Assembly: GCF_017874615.1 (NCBI RefSeq)
Contig: NZ_JAGIKV010000038.1
Span: forward strand, 1 to 49,431
DNA length: 49,431 nucleotides
Direction: 5' to 3'
From: Paenibacillus xylanexedens
GTDB lineage: Bacteria > Bacillota > Bacilli > Paenibacillales > Paenibacillaceae
Positions within the stretch are counted from its first letter, which is position 1, and every line of letters starts with the position of its first letter. A program made the translations under genes and the position numbers. Of the stretch, positions 32,155 to 40,773 are shown piece by piece. The notes beneath the pieces are model-generated. The model was given only the letters and a program-made list of their open reading frames with translations. It did not search any database and was not told the DNA's origin.

Positions 32155-33138
32155 TTAGGCCTCTGCGGCATGCTCAGCCAGAAAGGCCTCAACTTCACGT
32201 GCGGACGGCATCCCGGACTGGGCGCCGAGCTTCGTCACGGATAACGCGGCCGCACCCATGGCGAAGCCTACGGCCGCGTCCAAAGTCTCACCGCGCGCGA
32301 GGGCTACTGCCAGCGCGCCGTTGAAGCAATCGCCAGCGCCGGTCGTATCGACGGCGCTTACGGCGTAGCCGGGCGCACGGCACGCGCCGGCACGCTCTGC
32401 TTGTACGCGGCCACCAGGCGCCGCCGCGTACACAGCCCCCTCGGGGCCGAGCGTCGTGACGACAGCGGCCCCGAGGGATGCGGCGAGCTCTGCGACCGCC
32501 GCATCTAGGTCTTCCGGCCGGAGATGATCCCGGCCGGTAAGCACGGCAAGCTCACTGCGGTTCGGCGTGACAACGTCGACGCACCGCAGGAGCTCCTGGG
32601 GCAGACCCGGCACCGCGGGAGCCGGGTTGAGCACCACCAGTGCGTTGCCTTCAGCCGCCAGTTGGGCGGCGCGGGTAACCGCTGGCAGCGGGATCTCCAG
32701 CTGCAGCAGCACCGCTGCGGCTGCAGTCAGGCTTTTTACCGTACCCGCCTCTTCCAGCATCTCAGGCACCACGTGCCCATTCGCACCAGGAATAACGATA
32801 ATCCGGTTGTCTCCCCGAGAGAGCCAGATGGAAGCCGTCCCTGTAACCGTGTCTTCCAATATGCGAACCTGCGAGGCATCTGCACCACTTTCCGTCAGAC
32901 TGTGCAGCAGACGTTCGCCAAAACCGTCCGATCCCACCGCACCAATCATCGTAGTCTGTCCACCCAGACGCGCAGCGGCAACAGCCTGGTTGGCCCCTTT
33001 GCCACCAGCGAGATAATGCAGCTCCTCACCGCTCACCGTCTCTCCCTCTTCCGGAATCGTGTCTGTCTTCACCACAAGATCCATATTGAGACTGCCTACG
33101 ACAGCAATAAGAGGTTGTTTCTGATTATAGTCTGACAT
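32155..33138 (-). CDS. rbsK: Ribokinase
   Basis: A PfkB-family sugar kinase of about 327 residues. It opens AVVGSLNMDLVV, has the substrate-binding GGKGANQAVAAARLG motif, and near the C-terminus the DTTGAGDCFNGALAVAL motif with the catalytic aspartate. It phosphorylates ribose at the 5 position. No rbs transporter or regulator is adjacent. ATG at 33138 is favoured; an upstream GTG (33153) lacks a ribosome-binding site. The part coding for the C-terminal two thirds (about 32200-32700) is near 70-75% G+C, far above its neighbours and its own 5' third. Confidence 0.95.
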   Translation of the reverse strand: MSDYNQKQPLIAVVGSLNMDLVVKTDTIPEEGETVSGEELHYLAGGKGANQAVAAARLGGQTTMIGAVGSDGFGERLLHSLTESGADASQVRILEDTVTGTASIWLSRGDNRIIVIPGANGHVVPEMLEEAGTVKSLTAAAAVLLQLEIPLPAVTRAAQLAAEGNALVVLNPAPAVPGLPQELLRCVDVVTPNRSELAVLTGRDHLRPEDLDAAVAELAASLGAAVVTTLGPEGAVYAAAPGGRVQAERAGACRAPGYAVSAVDTTGAGDCFNGALAVALARGETLDAAVGFAMGAAALSVTKLGAQSGMPSAREVEAFLAEHAAEA

Positions 33139-33182
33139 GTATGGTTCACTCACTTCTGGCCGCGTGAAAATAACCGACCTCG

Positions 33183-33479
33183 TTATTGCGACCTCATTTT
33201 GTCATAAGCTTCGTTATATTGCCCTGCTTCCTTGATATCTACAGATGTAATACCACCCGCATCCCATGATGTGAGACGCAGCGTAACCGTTGTATAATCA
33301 ATTGTAATAAAAGGATGATGATTGAATGCTTCCGAGATCGCAGCGACCTCATCCACAAATGCAATCCCTTTCATGTAGTTGGAGAACACGAATTTACGTA
33401 CAATCCACCGTCCCTCTTCCAGTTCCCAGCCTTCCAGCCTTCCCAGATGAGCTTCGACTTCCTCTTGCGAAAAAACCAT
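33183..33479 (-). CDS. Pterin-4a-carbinolamine dehydratase
   Basis: A 98-residue protein with the family signature EAFNHHPFITIDY followed by VTLRLTSWDAGGIT, including the two adjacent histidines that form the active site. The enzyme dehydrates 4a-hydroxytetrahydropterin after aromatic amino-acid hydroxylation, but in bacteria without a visible hydroxylase, as here, the physiological role is uncertain. Length matches PhhB/DCoH. GGGGAGG lies ahead of the ATG. It is 30 to 45 bases upstream of rbsK on the same strand. Confidence 0.92.
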   Translation of the reverse strand: MVFSQEEVEAHLGRLEGWELEEGRWIVRKFVFSNYMKGIAFVDEVAAISEAFNHHPFITIDYTTVTLRLTSWDAGGITSVDIKEAGQYNEAYDKMRSQ

Positions 33480-33509
33480 GCGTTATCTTCCTCCCCATAG
33501 GATGGTACA

Positions 33510-33704
33510 TTACAGACGTGAGTCCGTATAACCACCGACACCTTCGGCGCTATCAACAGCAACCTCAAAGGCCAGGCTCACCGCCATGCGGTTGGCCCAT
33601 TTCACGACTAACATCTTACCACGGACAAGCTTCAAAATCCAATCAACTACATGGCATAGAACCACTAGCCATAAGGCTTTGAGGACAATTCCAGTTCCAT
33701 TCAT
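33510..33704 (-). CDS. Hypothetical small membrane protein
   Basis: I do not recognise this frame of about 64 residues (starting MNGTGIV). It has one clear membrane segment (about 7-29, LKALWLVVLCHVVDWIL), a basic turn (KLVRGK) and a soluble tail ending GYTDSRL. The AGGGG upstream is too close to the ATG to be a normal ribosome-binding site, which weakens the call. It lies between two minus-strand genes in a gap otherwise empty, with the same orientation as both. Confidence 0.4.
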   Translation of the reverse strand: MNGTGIVLKALWLVVLCHVVDWILKLVRGKMLVVKWANRMAVSLAFEVAVDSAEGVGGYTDSRL

Positions 33705-33729
33705 ACCCCTGAAAATACATGTAAACACA

Positions 33730-34023
33730 CTAAATTAAAGGTACAAATGTCAACTCTTCTTCCCCGATCAAAATATGAATGCGGTGCTGTTCCTTATCAT
33801 GGATGACCACGCCACTTCCAACCGGAATAACAGAATCCTCGCCCAGCGCATAAAACAAATCCTCCGCCAGCGCCTCATCCACTTCAAGTTGGTCAGATGC
33901 AGCCAGTCTCTCCCACTCTTCCGCGTCCATTTCAAAGAAAACATACCGATCCGGTATGCGTCCGATTGCCGTTGTCAGATCTGTCAAAATTCCTTCATAA
34001 TCCCGTCCATGCTTTACGCCCAT
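33730..34023 (-). CDS. Conserved-looking hypothetical protein
   Basis: A 97-residue acidic soluble protein I cannot assign. It starts MGVKHGRDYEGILTDL and ends in a hydrophobic strand EEELTFVPLI, with mixed alpha/beta character and no cysteines. AGGAG precedes the ATG. It is the most upstream gene of a possible minus-strand group that runs through the small membrane protein, pterin dehydratase and ribokinase. It diverges from motAB, with no recognisable sigma-D element between them. Confidence 0.65.
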   Translation of the reverse strand: MGVKHGRDYEGILTDLTTAIGRIPDRYVFFEMDAEEWERLAASDQLEVDEALAEDLFYALGEDSVIPVGSGVVIHDKEQHRIHILIGEEELTFVPLI

Positions 34024-34253
34024 TGGCTTTTCACTCCTATTCGGCCCCTAAGGAGCGGATTTGATCTTATTATACCTGAAAATAGCCCTTAAAAAAAAAG
34101 GCCTTCTGGTCGATAAATACATATATGACCGTTTTAACTGTTTTAGCAACCGTAAGGAATGCCTAACATTGAACGGATTGCGGCCAAAAATTCGTCCGGA
34201 AGCCCGAACACAGCCGCTTGAAAGGATTCAATTTTATCTCATGGATGAGGTGT

Positions 34254-35057
34254 ATGATGAACATTTCAACGATTATTGGACTAATTTTGGGGCTGGTCTC
34301 CCTTGTATTTGGTATGTTCTTGAAGGGTGCGCCCTTAATCAACCTGGTTAACAATCCCGCAGCCTACATTATTATCTTTGTTGGTACGGCAGGAACCATC
34401 TTTATCGCATTTCCGATGTCTGAAGTTAAGAAAATCCCTAAGCTTTTCGGGATTGTTTTCAAAAATCAAGTACTTATTGATCGCGTATCCCTGATCGGCA
34501 CATTTATGGATTGGGCTTCCACTACCCGTCGTGAAGGTTTGCTTGCACTGGAATCAAAAGTAGAAGAGATTGACGATCAGTTCCTTCGTGGCGGTATGCG
34601 TATGATTATAGACGGCAACGATCAGGAATTTGTGAGTGATGTGCTCATGGAAGATATTCATGCTACAGAGGAGCGCCACCGTGGCAGTGCCTTGATCTTC
34701 GCTCAGGCGGGGATGTATGCACCAACGCTCGGGGTTCTGGGGGCCGTTGTAGGTCTCATCGCAGCACTTGCCGATCTCAGTGACATGGAGAAACTCTCCC
34801 ATGCGATTGCGGCAGCATTTATCGCAACACTCCTTGGTATATTTAGTGGTTACGTGTTATGGCACCCGATGTCTAACAAGCTGAAACGGATGTCCAAGCA
34901 AGAAATGGAGATCAAGCTGATGATGGTTGAAGGACTGTTATCCATACAATCCGGTGTATCCACCATCGCCATCAACCAAAAGTTATCCGTATTCCTGACA
35001 CCTTCCGAACGTAAACAACTGGAAGAGAAGGAGGGATCATCAGGTGAAAAAGGCTAA
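34254..35057 (+). CDS. motA: Flagellar motor stator protein MotA
   Basis: A 267-residue inner-membrane protein with four transmembrane segments (about 3-22, 33-52, 150-170 and 180-202) and the large cytoplasmic loop between the second and third that contacts FliG (charged residues in TRREGLLALE and RGGMRMIIDG). It forms the ion channel with MotB. The start at 34254/34257 is chosen for GAGG close upstream and for homology; the frame is open a further 12 codons. It overlaps motB by 14 bases. Confidence 0.96.
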   Translation: MMNISTIIGLILGLVSLVFGMFLKGAPLINLVNNPAAYIIIFVGTAGTIFIAFPMSEVKKIPKLFGIVFKNQVLIDRVSLIGTFMDWASTTRREGLLALESKVEEIDDQFLRGGMRMIIDGNDQEFVSDVLMEDIHATEERHRGSALIFAQAGMYAPTLGVLGAVVGLIAALADLSDMEKLSHAIAAAFIATLLGIFSGYVLWHPMSNKLKRMSKQEMEIKLMMVEGLLSIQSGVSTIAINQKLSVFLTPSERKQLEEKEGSSGEKG

Positions 35058-35862
35058 GAAGCACGAACCACATGAAGAGCATATAGACGAGAGCTGGTTG
35101 CTTCCCTATTCCGACTTGATGACCTTGTTGCTCGCTCTGTTTATTGTATTGTTCGGCATGAGTTCAATCGATGCAGCTAAGTTCGAGCAGATGGCTTCCG
35201 CACTAAACAGTGCATTAAATGGAGGTTCCGGAATTCTGGACCATTCGTCCATGAATCCGGATACGCCAGGTGCTGATTTGGGTAAGAACAAACAGGAACC
35301 TACAGAAATTACCAAGAAAACACCAGCTCAGATTACAGATGCACAGATGGCTAAGAAAGAACAAGAAGACCTGGAGAAACTCAAAGAGCGACTCGACAAA
35401 TATATCTCGAAGAACGGGCTTTCAGACCAGCTGAACACCAAGCTGAATCAGTCTGAATTGAAGATCACCATCAGTGATAACGCTCTGTTCTCCTCAGGCC
35501 GAGCAGATGTGAAGCCTGAATCACGATCCCTGGCCAAAGCAATCTCAAGCATGCTGCAGGAGTTCCCTGAATATGAAGTGGTTGTATCCGGTCATACCGA
35601 TAATATTCCCATTTCGAACAACCAATATAAGGATAACTGGGATCTAAGCGCAGATCGTGCGCTCAACTTCCTGAAAATCCTGTTGCTGAACTCGCGATTG
35701 GACCCTTCCAAATTCACACCAAGTGGTTATGGAGAGTATCACCCGATTGCCAGCAATGACACCAATACCGGACGGGCACAGAATCGCCGTGTAGAGGTAT
35801 CTATCATTCGGAAGTATCAAAGTAACAATACAAATGTAAAAGCCGTTGGCGGAGGAAACTAG
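35044..35862 (+). CDS. motB: Flagellar motor stator protein MotB
   Basis: A 272-residue protein with a short basic N-terminus, a single membrane helix carrying the ion-binding aspartate D24 (YSDLMTLLLALFIVLF), a charged linker with a plug-like segment, and a C-terminal OmpA-like peptidoglycan-binding domain (VVSGHTDNIPISN, LSADRALNFLKILL, NRRVEVSI). GTG at 35044, after AAGGAGGG, is used. Together with MotA it makes the torque-generating stator. The two genes end in a strong terminator. Confidence 0.96.
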   Translation: MKKAKKHEPHEEHIDESWLLPYSDLMTLLLALFIVLFGMSSIDAAKFEQMASALNSALNGGSGILDHSSMNPDTPGADLGKNKQEPTEITKKTPAQITDAQMAKKEQEDLEKLKERLDKYISKNGLSDQLNTKLNQSELKITISDNALFSSGRADVKPESRSLAKAISSMLQEFPEYEVVVSGHTDNIPISNNQYKDNWDLSADRALNFLKILLLNSRLDPSKFTPSGYGEYHPIASNDTNTGRAQNRRVEVSIIRKYQSNNTNVKAVGGGN

Positions 35863-35885
35863 AGGCCTGCAGCGATTCATTAACC

Positions 35886-35926
35886 AAAGACCGTTCTCCA
35901 GGTACAAGGAGAACGGTCTTTTTGGT
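35886..35926 (+). terminator. Terminator after motAB
   Basis: A perfect 12-bp stem, AGACCGTTCTCC/GGAGAACGGTCT, with an eight-base loop and TTTTGGTTTT. Confidence 0.9.
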
Positions 35927-36005
35927 TTTATAAGGCTTATGCCTGGTTTATCTCTACATTTTTCACACTATTTGCGAAGATTCACCTGTCGTCATTGAAC
36001 CTATA

Positions 36006-36045
36006 CCAAAAAGCCCTGCACTCCCTTACGGAAAGCAGAGCTTTA
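36006..36045 (-). terminator. Terminator after the pseudouridine synthase gene
   Basis: On the minus strand AAAGCTCTGC pairs with GCAGGGCTTT (one G-U pair) around an inner TCC/GGA, then TTT. Confidence 0.75.
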
Positions 36046-36074
36046 ATCGGTTAAATTAGTCGAACTCGAATCAA

Positions 36075-36776
36075 CTATTCCAGCGAATAGTCCAACAGAC
36101 CGCCCAGCTCCGCTTTTTCAGCAGGGGTAAGCTCTCTCCATGAACCTGTCGCCATTTCTCCAAGATGGATGTTCATGATCCGAATACGCTTTAACTTACG
36201 AACCTCGTAACCAAAGGCACTACACATCCGCCGAATCTGACGGTTCTTTCCTTCAGTCAGGATGATACGGAATACTCGATCCGTCATCCGGGTCACGGTA
36301 CAAGGCAGGGTCATTTCACCCAGGATCTTCACCCCAGTGCTCATACCTCTAAGGAAACTCGGGGTTACAGATCGATCAACAGTAACGATATACTCTTTCT
36401 CATGGCGCCCTTCTGATCTAAGAATCCGGTTAACGATATCACCATCATTGGTCATCAGAATCAAACCTTCCGAGTCCTTATCCAGACGTCCGATTGGAAA
36501 GATACGTTCATCGTGCCCGACAAAATCAACGATATTGCCCTGAATATGCTGCTCGGTTGTGCTTGTGATTCCAATCGGTTTATTCAGCGCAATATATACG
36601 TGTTTTCTCTTTTCCTTGATTGGTTTACCATTAATTCGTACATCGTCGCCTTCTTCTGCCTGACTGCCCAGTTCTGCCTTAACTCCATTAATGGTTACCT
36701 GACCACTATCCACCAACTTGTCGGCTTCACGCCGGGAGCAGTAACCTGTTTCACTAATAAATTTATTAATACGCAA
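36075..36776 (-). CDS. rluF: 23S rRNA pseudouridine synthase, RsuA/RluF family
   Basis: A 233-residue enzyme with an N-terminal S4 RNA-binding domain (MRINKFISETGYCSRREADKLV) and a catalytic domain with GRLDKDSEGL, where the aspartate attacks the target uridine. The linking sequence (NKPIGITSTTE, NIVDFVGHDERIFPIGRL) and the ending KLKRIRIMNIHLG are those of RluF, which modifies the 2604 region of 23S rRNA, more than RluB or RsuA. It follows the sensor kinase by 18 bases, so it may be co-transcribed with it. Confidence 0.85.
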   Translation of the reverse strand: MRINKFISETGYCSRREADKLVDSGQVTINGVKAELGSQAEEGDDVRINGKPIKEKRKHVYIALNKPIGITSTTEQHIQGNIVDFVGHDERIFPIGRLDKDSEGLILMTNDGDIVNRILRSEGRHEKEYIVTVDRSVTPSFLRGMSTGVKILGEMTLPCTVTRMTDRVFRIILTEGKNRQIRRMCSAFGYEVRKLKRIRIMNIHLGEMATGSWRELTPAEKAELGGLLDYSLE

Positions 36777-36794
36777 AAGGTAATCTCACCTCAT

Positions 36795-39134
36795 CTATTT
36801 CTCTTCATCTGTAAATGTGTCATCTGTTACCTGATCTACCTCAATAACTTCCGGTTGTTGCTCGGATGCAGGCAGTTCAATAATAACTGTTGTTCCCTTG
36901 TTCATGACGCTTTTAATATCCATCATGCCCTTATGTGATTGAATAATGCGCTGACTGACCATGAGGCCAAGCCCTGTTCCAGACTCTTTATTCGTAAAGA
37001 AAGGTTCCCCAAGCTTGGGCATCATCTCTTCCGGGATACCAATGCCCTCATCCCTGATCTCAATTCTGACGCGTTTCGACTGCTCGTCATGCTTGAGCTT
37101 GATATGGATGTTTCCTCCATTTGGCATGGCCTCCATACCGTTTTTCAGCAAATTGATGAATACCTGCTTCAACTGATTTTCTTCACAGTGTACCATAGCC
37201 GAATCGGATGAGGCACGCAGTACAAATTCTACACCATGCAGATGCGCCTGACTATCCAATAACGAGATGACATCGCCAAGAATAAAACGAATGTCCCGAT
37301 TCTGAAAATGAACCGCCTGCGGTTTCGCCAGAATCAGAAATTCACCAACAATAAGGTTGATTCGATCCAGTTCCGATAACATCAGATCCAGATGACGATG
37401 ATTCAGCTTATTGCTCTCTTGCTGTAACTGTAGGAACCCGCGCAGCGTGGTCAGTGGATTACGAATCTCATGTGCCACACCTGCTGCAAGCTGACCCACG
37501 GTTGTTAGCTTCTCAGAACGTCTGAGCAGCTCTTCCATCCGATTACGACTTGTAATGTCCCTGGAGACGCTAATGAGTGCGGTAATCTCTCCAGCCTCGT
37601 CTCGTACCGGAGCTGTACTGACACTGACCTCTACTCGGGTCCCGTCTTTCTTCATCCAGGTAGTTTCGTTGGACGTAATGGACATCCCCTCAACGAGTTG
37701 GGCATGCTGACGTTTCATTTCTTCTTCTGCCTCTGGCGGGATGATCTTGAGATTACGACCTTCCACCTCACGACTTCGAAAGCCATATAATTGTTCAAAT
37801 GCCCGGTTAACCCGCAGCACTTTTCCTTCAAGATCCGTAATGTGAATGGCATCCGCTGTCTGATTGATAATGGACTCCAGATGTTCTTTCACCGCCCGAT
37901 TCTCTTCATACATCTGTTTCAGACGGCTCGTATAATGGCCCAGATTACGAATCATGGCATTAATACGATTGGCCAGCTGGCCAAGTTCATCCTTCCTCTT
38001 TACTTTCAGACGGAAATCAAAGTGCCCATCCGCTACATCATTCACTTTGCCCAGTATGGATTGGATCGGACGTGTAATATACCCTGCGAGCAAATAGCTG
38101 CCAAAGATCACAATCTCCAGCAAAACCAACGATATGGAGGCATGGCTCACCAACTGCTCAGATACCATGGAGGATATTTGCTTATAGTCCATGACAATAC
38201 TGATCACATAGGAAGACTGATTGGGTGTGAAAATGGGAATAAAACTCTTCAGTACCTTCTGTTCGTGCGTTTCACTGACAAAAGATACATTTTGCCCTGT
38301 TCGAATGGCGCGCACCACAGCACGATGATCCTCATCCGTAGAACCATACTGGTATGTACCAAAACGAATCGGTCTGTTATTCAACTTGCTAAAGTTCGAA
38401 TCTCTTCCGTCATCACCCATGTTCGGGCTGCCAAAAGTCAACGGATTGATGCCTGTAATCTCCAGAATGGAGGGATTGACCTCACGAATTTTATTTAAAA
38501 TCTCATCCGGACTAGAGATTTTCACATAGTCATCAACTTCCGTATTATTATAGAAGGGATTGATTATGTAGTTTCTCTTTCCATCATGGTAGTAACCCCA
38601 GATATCAATATCCGAAGGACTGGATGTCGAATATTCGAATCCATCTGACCAGAAATGCTCCAACTTCTGCCCTTGGGGAATCGTCACCTGTTGTTTTTCA
38701 AACAATTGCTTAAAGGCCTGATACCAATAAGTCATAGATTTAGTGGACAGCCCGATTTCTCTCGGATCTGAGGAGCGGCTAACAACGATGTCATCATCCG
38801 TCTGCTCCATTAACGAAATATGTGAGACGCCGACCTTTTGGCTCAAGCGTACAAGTTCTTCATTTGTGATATTATTAATATCCGGGTCCAATTCTTCCGC
38901 TGCCATAACAGCAGCAAGCCACAGATTGTTTCCAATCTGCCGTTTTACATAATCCGAACTGTATTGATTCTGTTCGACAGCAATTGCAATCTGCTTTGCA
39001 GTGAGCACCATCTTGGTTTCACTGTCCTGCCTCAGATTCTCTTCTGTAGTATAATAACTCAGTGCGATATTCAACACTAAAATAACGAGCACTGAGCACG
39101 ACATAATCATGGATAATTTCGTTTTAATAGACAA
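36795..39134 (-). CDS. Membrane sensor histidine kinase, sporulation-kinase type
   Basis: A 779-residue orphan kinase: membrane helix (about 6-28), a large extracellular sensor of about 300 residues (Cache-like), a second helix (about 333-352), HAMP (about 353-405), a PAS domain (about 416-529), and HisKA with the phospho-histidine H555 (GVAHEIRNPLTTLRGF). An HATPase domain (NLLKNGMEAM, DEGIGIPEE, GTGLGL) follows. The HEIRNPLT-x-RGF box is typical of KinA/KinB-like kinases that feed Spo0F. No response regulator is adjacent. TTG at 39134 (GAGAGGTGA upstream) is preferred because the predicted transcript starts near 39187. Confidence 0.9.
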   Translation of the reverse strand: MSIKTKLSMIMSCSVLVILVLNIALSYYTTEENLRQDSETKMVLTAKQIAIAVEQNQYSSDYVKRQIGNNLWLAAVMAAEELDPDINNITNEELVRLSQKVGVSHISLMEQTDDDIVVSRSSDPREIGLSTKSMTYWYQAFKQLFEKQQVTIPQGQKLEHFWSDGFEYSTSSPSDIDIWGYYHDGKRNYIINPFYNNTEVDDYVKISSPDEILNKIREVNPSILEITGINPLTFGSPNMGDDGRDSNFSKLNNRPIRFGTYQYGSTDEDHRAVVRAIRTGQNVSFVSETHEQKVLKSFIPIFTPNQSSYVISIVMDYKQISSMVSEQLVSHASISLVLLEIVIFGSYLLAGYITRPIQSILGKVNDVADGHFDFRLKVKRKDELGQLANRINAMIRNLGHYTSRLKQMYEENRAVKEHLESIINQTADAIHITDLEGKVLRVNRAFEQLYGFRSREVEGRNLKIIPPEAEEEMKRQHAQLVEGMSITSNETTWMKKDGTRVEVSVSTAPVRDEAGEITALISVSRDITSRNRMEELLRRSEKLTTVGQLAAGVAHEIRNPLTTLRGFLQLQQESNKLNHRHLDLMLSELDRINLIVGEFLILAKPQAVHFQNRDIRFILGDVISLLDSQAHLHGVEFVLRASSDSAMVHCEENQLKQVFINLLKNGMEAMPNGGNIHIKLKHDEQSKRVRIEIRDEGIGIPEEMMPKLGEPFFTNKESGTGLGLMVSQRIIQSHKGMMDIKSVMNKGTTVIIELPASEQQPEVIEVDQVTDDTFTDEEK

Positions 39135-39193
39135 GTTTTTTTGTTCACCTCTCGGCTTGTACCCTCTGGCGATATATGGCAAAACCTATCTCC

Positions 39194-39222
39194 ATCATAA
39201 CGCTTGTATGTCTTTTTGAAAA
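39194..39222 (-). promoter_or_regulatory. Predicted promoter of the sensor kinase
   Basis: TTTTCA (39217-39222), 17 bases, TATGAT (39194-39199) on the minus strand. No sigma-H match was found. Confidence 0.45.
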
Positions 39223-39322
39223 GGATAATTGACCCGTGTCCAAAAGTTACCGAATGACTGAAAAGCTCGAAATTCGTTGTTTTTTGCATTTTCGAACTCT
39301 ACAATGAAATTAATCACTATAT

Positions 39323-39404
39323 TTATCCACATACCCACAGGCTTGTGGATAGTTTGTTTATAACTATGTGAGCAACTACACGGTTATCCACAATTCTATA
39401 CACA
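39323..39404. promoter_or_regulatory. DnaA-box cluster between kinase and tadA
   Basis: Two exact consensus boxes TTATCCACA (39323-39331 and 39384-39392) lie on the plus strand. One single-mismatch box lies on the minus strand (TGTGGATAG, 39344-39352) and one two-mismatch box follows (CTATACACA, 39396-39404). The first two boxes face each other across 12 bases. All lie within 82 bases of an otherwise A+T-rich intergenic stretch. Confidence 0.65.
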
Positions 39405-39466
39405 ACATGTTAACAACCCGAATATTTGTTCGCTGAATAAACGATTTTGGAAGGAGTTATATAGTA

Positions 39467-39973
39467 ATGACTGACCATTTTCTTCAGACCGATCTTGCGC
39501 ATTTATCTGAGGAAGCTCAGCATGAGCACTGGATGCGAGAGGCCATTGCCGAGGCCTACAAAGCTGAGGCTCTTGGGGAAGTGCCGATTGGAGCTGTAAT
39601 CGTACAAAATAACCAAATTATTGGTCGGGGATACAATCTGCGTGAAACTACACTGGATTCCACCGCCCATGCAGAGATGGTGGCTATTCGTCAGGCCAGC
39701 GAGACCATCGGAGCTTGGCGTTTGTTGGATTGTTCTCTGTACGTCACACTGGAACCTTGTCCAATGTGTGCAGGTGCAATTGTACAATCCAGGGTCCCCC
39801 GCGTAATCTATGGTACGGCTGATCCCAAGGCAGGCTGTGCAGGTACACTGATGAACCTGTTACAGGAGCCTCGTTTTAACCATCGTACCGAGGTGATTCC
39901 GGATATCCTTCAGCCTGAATGCTCCACGATGCTAACTCAATTTTTCAGAAGTCTGCGCCAAAAGTTAAAGTAG
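39467..39973 (+). CDS. tadA: tRNA adenosine(34) deaminase TadA
   Basis: A 168-residue zinc deaminase that converts adenosine-34 to inosine in tRNA-Arg(ACG). The active site is H68-A-E70 (zinc ligand and proton shuttle) and C98-P-M-C101 (PCPMCAGA). Length is family-typical. GGAAGGAG precedes the ATG. In B. subtilis tadA lies next to SRP RNA and dnaX; here it is on the opposite strand and 35 kb from them. The next gene is an acetyltransferase 44 bases downstream. Confidence 0.96.
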   Translation: MTDHFLQTDLAHLSEEAQHEHWMREAIAEAYKAEALGEVPIGAVIVQNNQIIGRGYNLRETTLDSTAHAEMVAIRQASETIGAWRLLDCSLYVTLEPCPMCAGAIVQSRVPRVIYGTADPKAGCAGTLMNLLQEPRFNHRTEVIPDILQPECSTMLTQFFRSLRQKLK

Positions 39974-40017
39974 CCACCGACTACAAACATCCCAATTTAG
40001 AAAGGAAGTGTGCTGTA

Positions 40018-40587
40018 ATGGCACTAACACTCTATGATACAGCCAATGGCATTAGCCTTCGGTTGCTCACACCCCAGGATACACAGTCCTATCTGGACCT
40101 GATTCAGATCACACGCGTCCCATACCAGTCTGTAGAACCCGTGCGAGACGATGAGTTCTATACACTGGATGCTCAGACTCGGCGGATTGAGGATCGGGTC
40201 AAGGCAGCAGAAGATGGTACAGGATATCAATTTGGAATCTATACTATTAAAGACAGCCTGCTAATTGGACAAGTAAGTATCAACAATGTCGTATTAGGCG
40301 TTGCCAATTATGCGGATATGGGTTACTTTATCCATCCAGATTATCAGGGTGGCGGACGAATGACAGCAGCGGTTAAACTGGCCGCAGCTTATGGCTTCCG
40401 TGCGCTGAAGTTAAATCGGATTCAGGCTGCAGTATTGCCCTCCAACAAAGGTTCACAGCGCGTTCTGGAGAAGAACGGATTCCAGTTTGAAGGTACTGCT
40501 CGCAAATACCTCAAGATCAACGGCAAATATCAGGATCATCAGATCTATGCTGTACTTGCTGAAGACTTGGACGAACTTACGAATTAA
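40018..40587 (+). CDS. GNAT acetyltransferase, RimJ/RimL type
   Basis: A 189-residue protein with the RimJ/RimL layout: MGYFIHPDYQGGGRMTAAVKLAAAYGF as acetyl-CoA motif A and LNRIQAAVLPSNKGSQRVLEKNGFQFEG as motif B. It ends YLKINGKYQDHQIYAV. RimJ/RimL relatives acetylate protein N-termini or small amines; the target here is unknown. The start at 40018 has AAAGGAAG upstream and was preferred over a long upstream extension into tadA. It is probably co-transcribed with tadA. Confidence 0.88.
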   Translation: MALTLYDTANGISLRLLTPQDTQSYLDLIQITRVPYQSVEPVRDDEFYTLDAQTRRIEDRVKAAEDGTGYQFGIYTIKDSLLIGQVSINNVVLGVANYADMGYFIHPDYQGGGRMTAAVKLAAAYGFRALKLNRIQAAVLPSNKGSQRVLEKNGFQFEGTARKYLKINGKYQDHQIYAVLAEDLDELTN

Positions 40588-40654
40588 TTGATTTAGAAGC
40601 TTCCCAATAAAGCTGTCTGTATTCCCAATTTAACTATATACAAATTTAATATTC

Positions 40655-40698
40655 AAAACCGCACTACCCTAGTTATGTAGGAGAGAGTGCGGTTTTAT
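40655..40698 (+). terminator. Terminator after the tadA-acetyltransferase pair
   Basis: A perfect 11-bp stem, AAAACCGCACT/AGTGCGGTTTT, with a 20-base loop, then ATTTG. Confidence 0.75.
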
Positions 40699-40773
40699 TT
40701 GTATATATCACCAGCCACGATTCAACTTCAAAGATCAATTATTTTGCGGATATCCCCTCTTGCGCTGTCTAAC

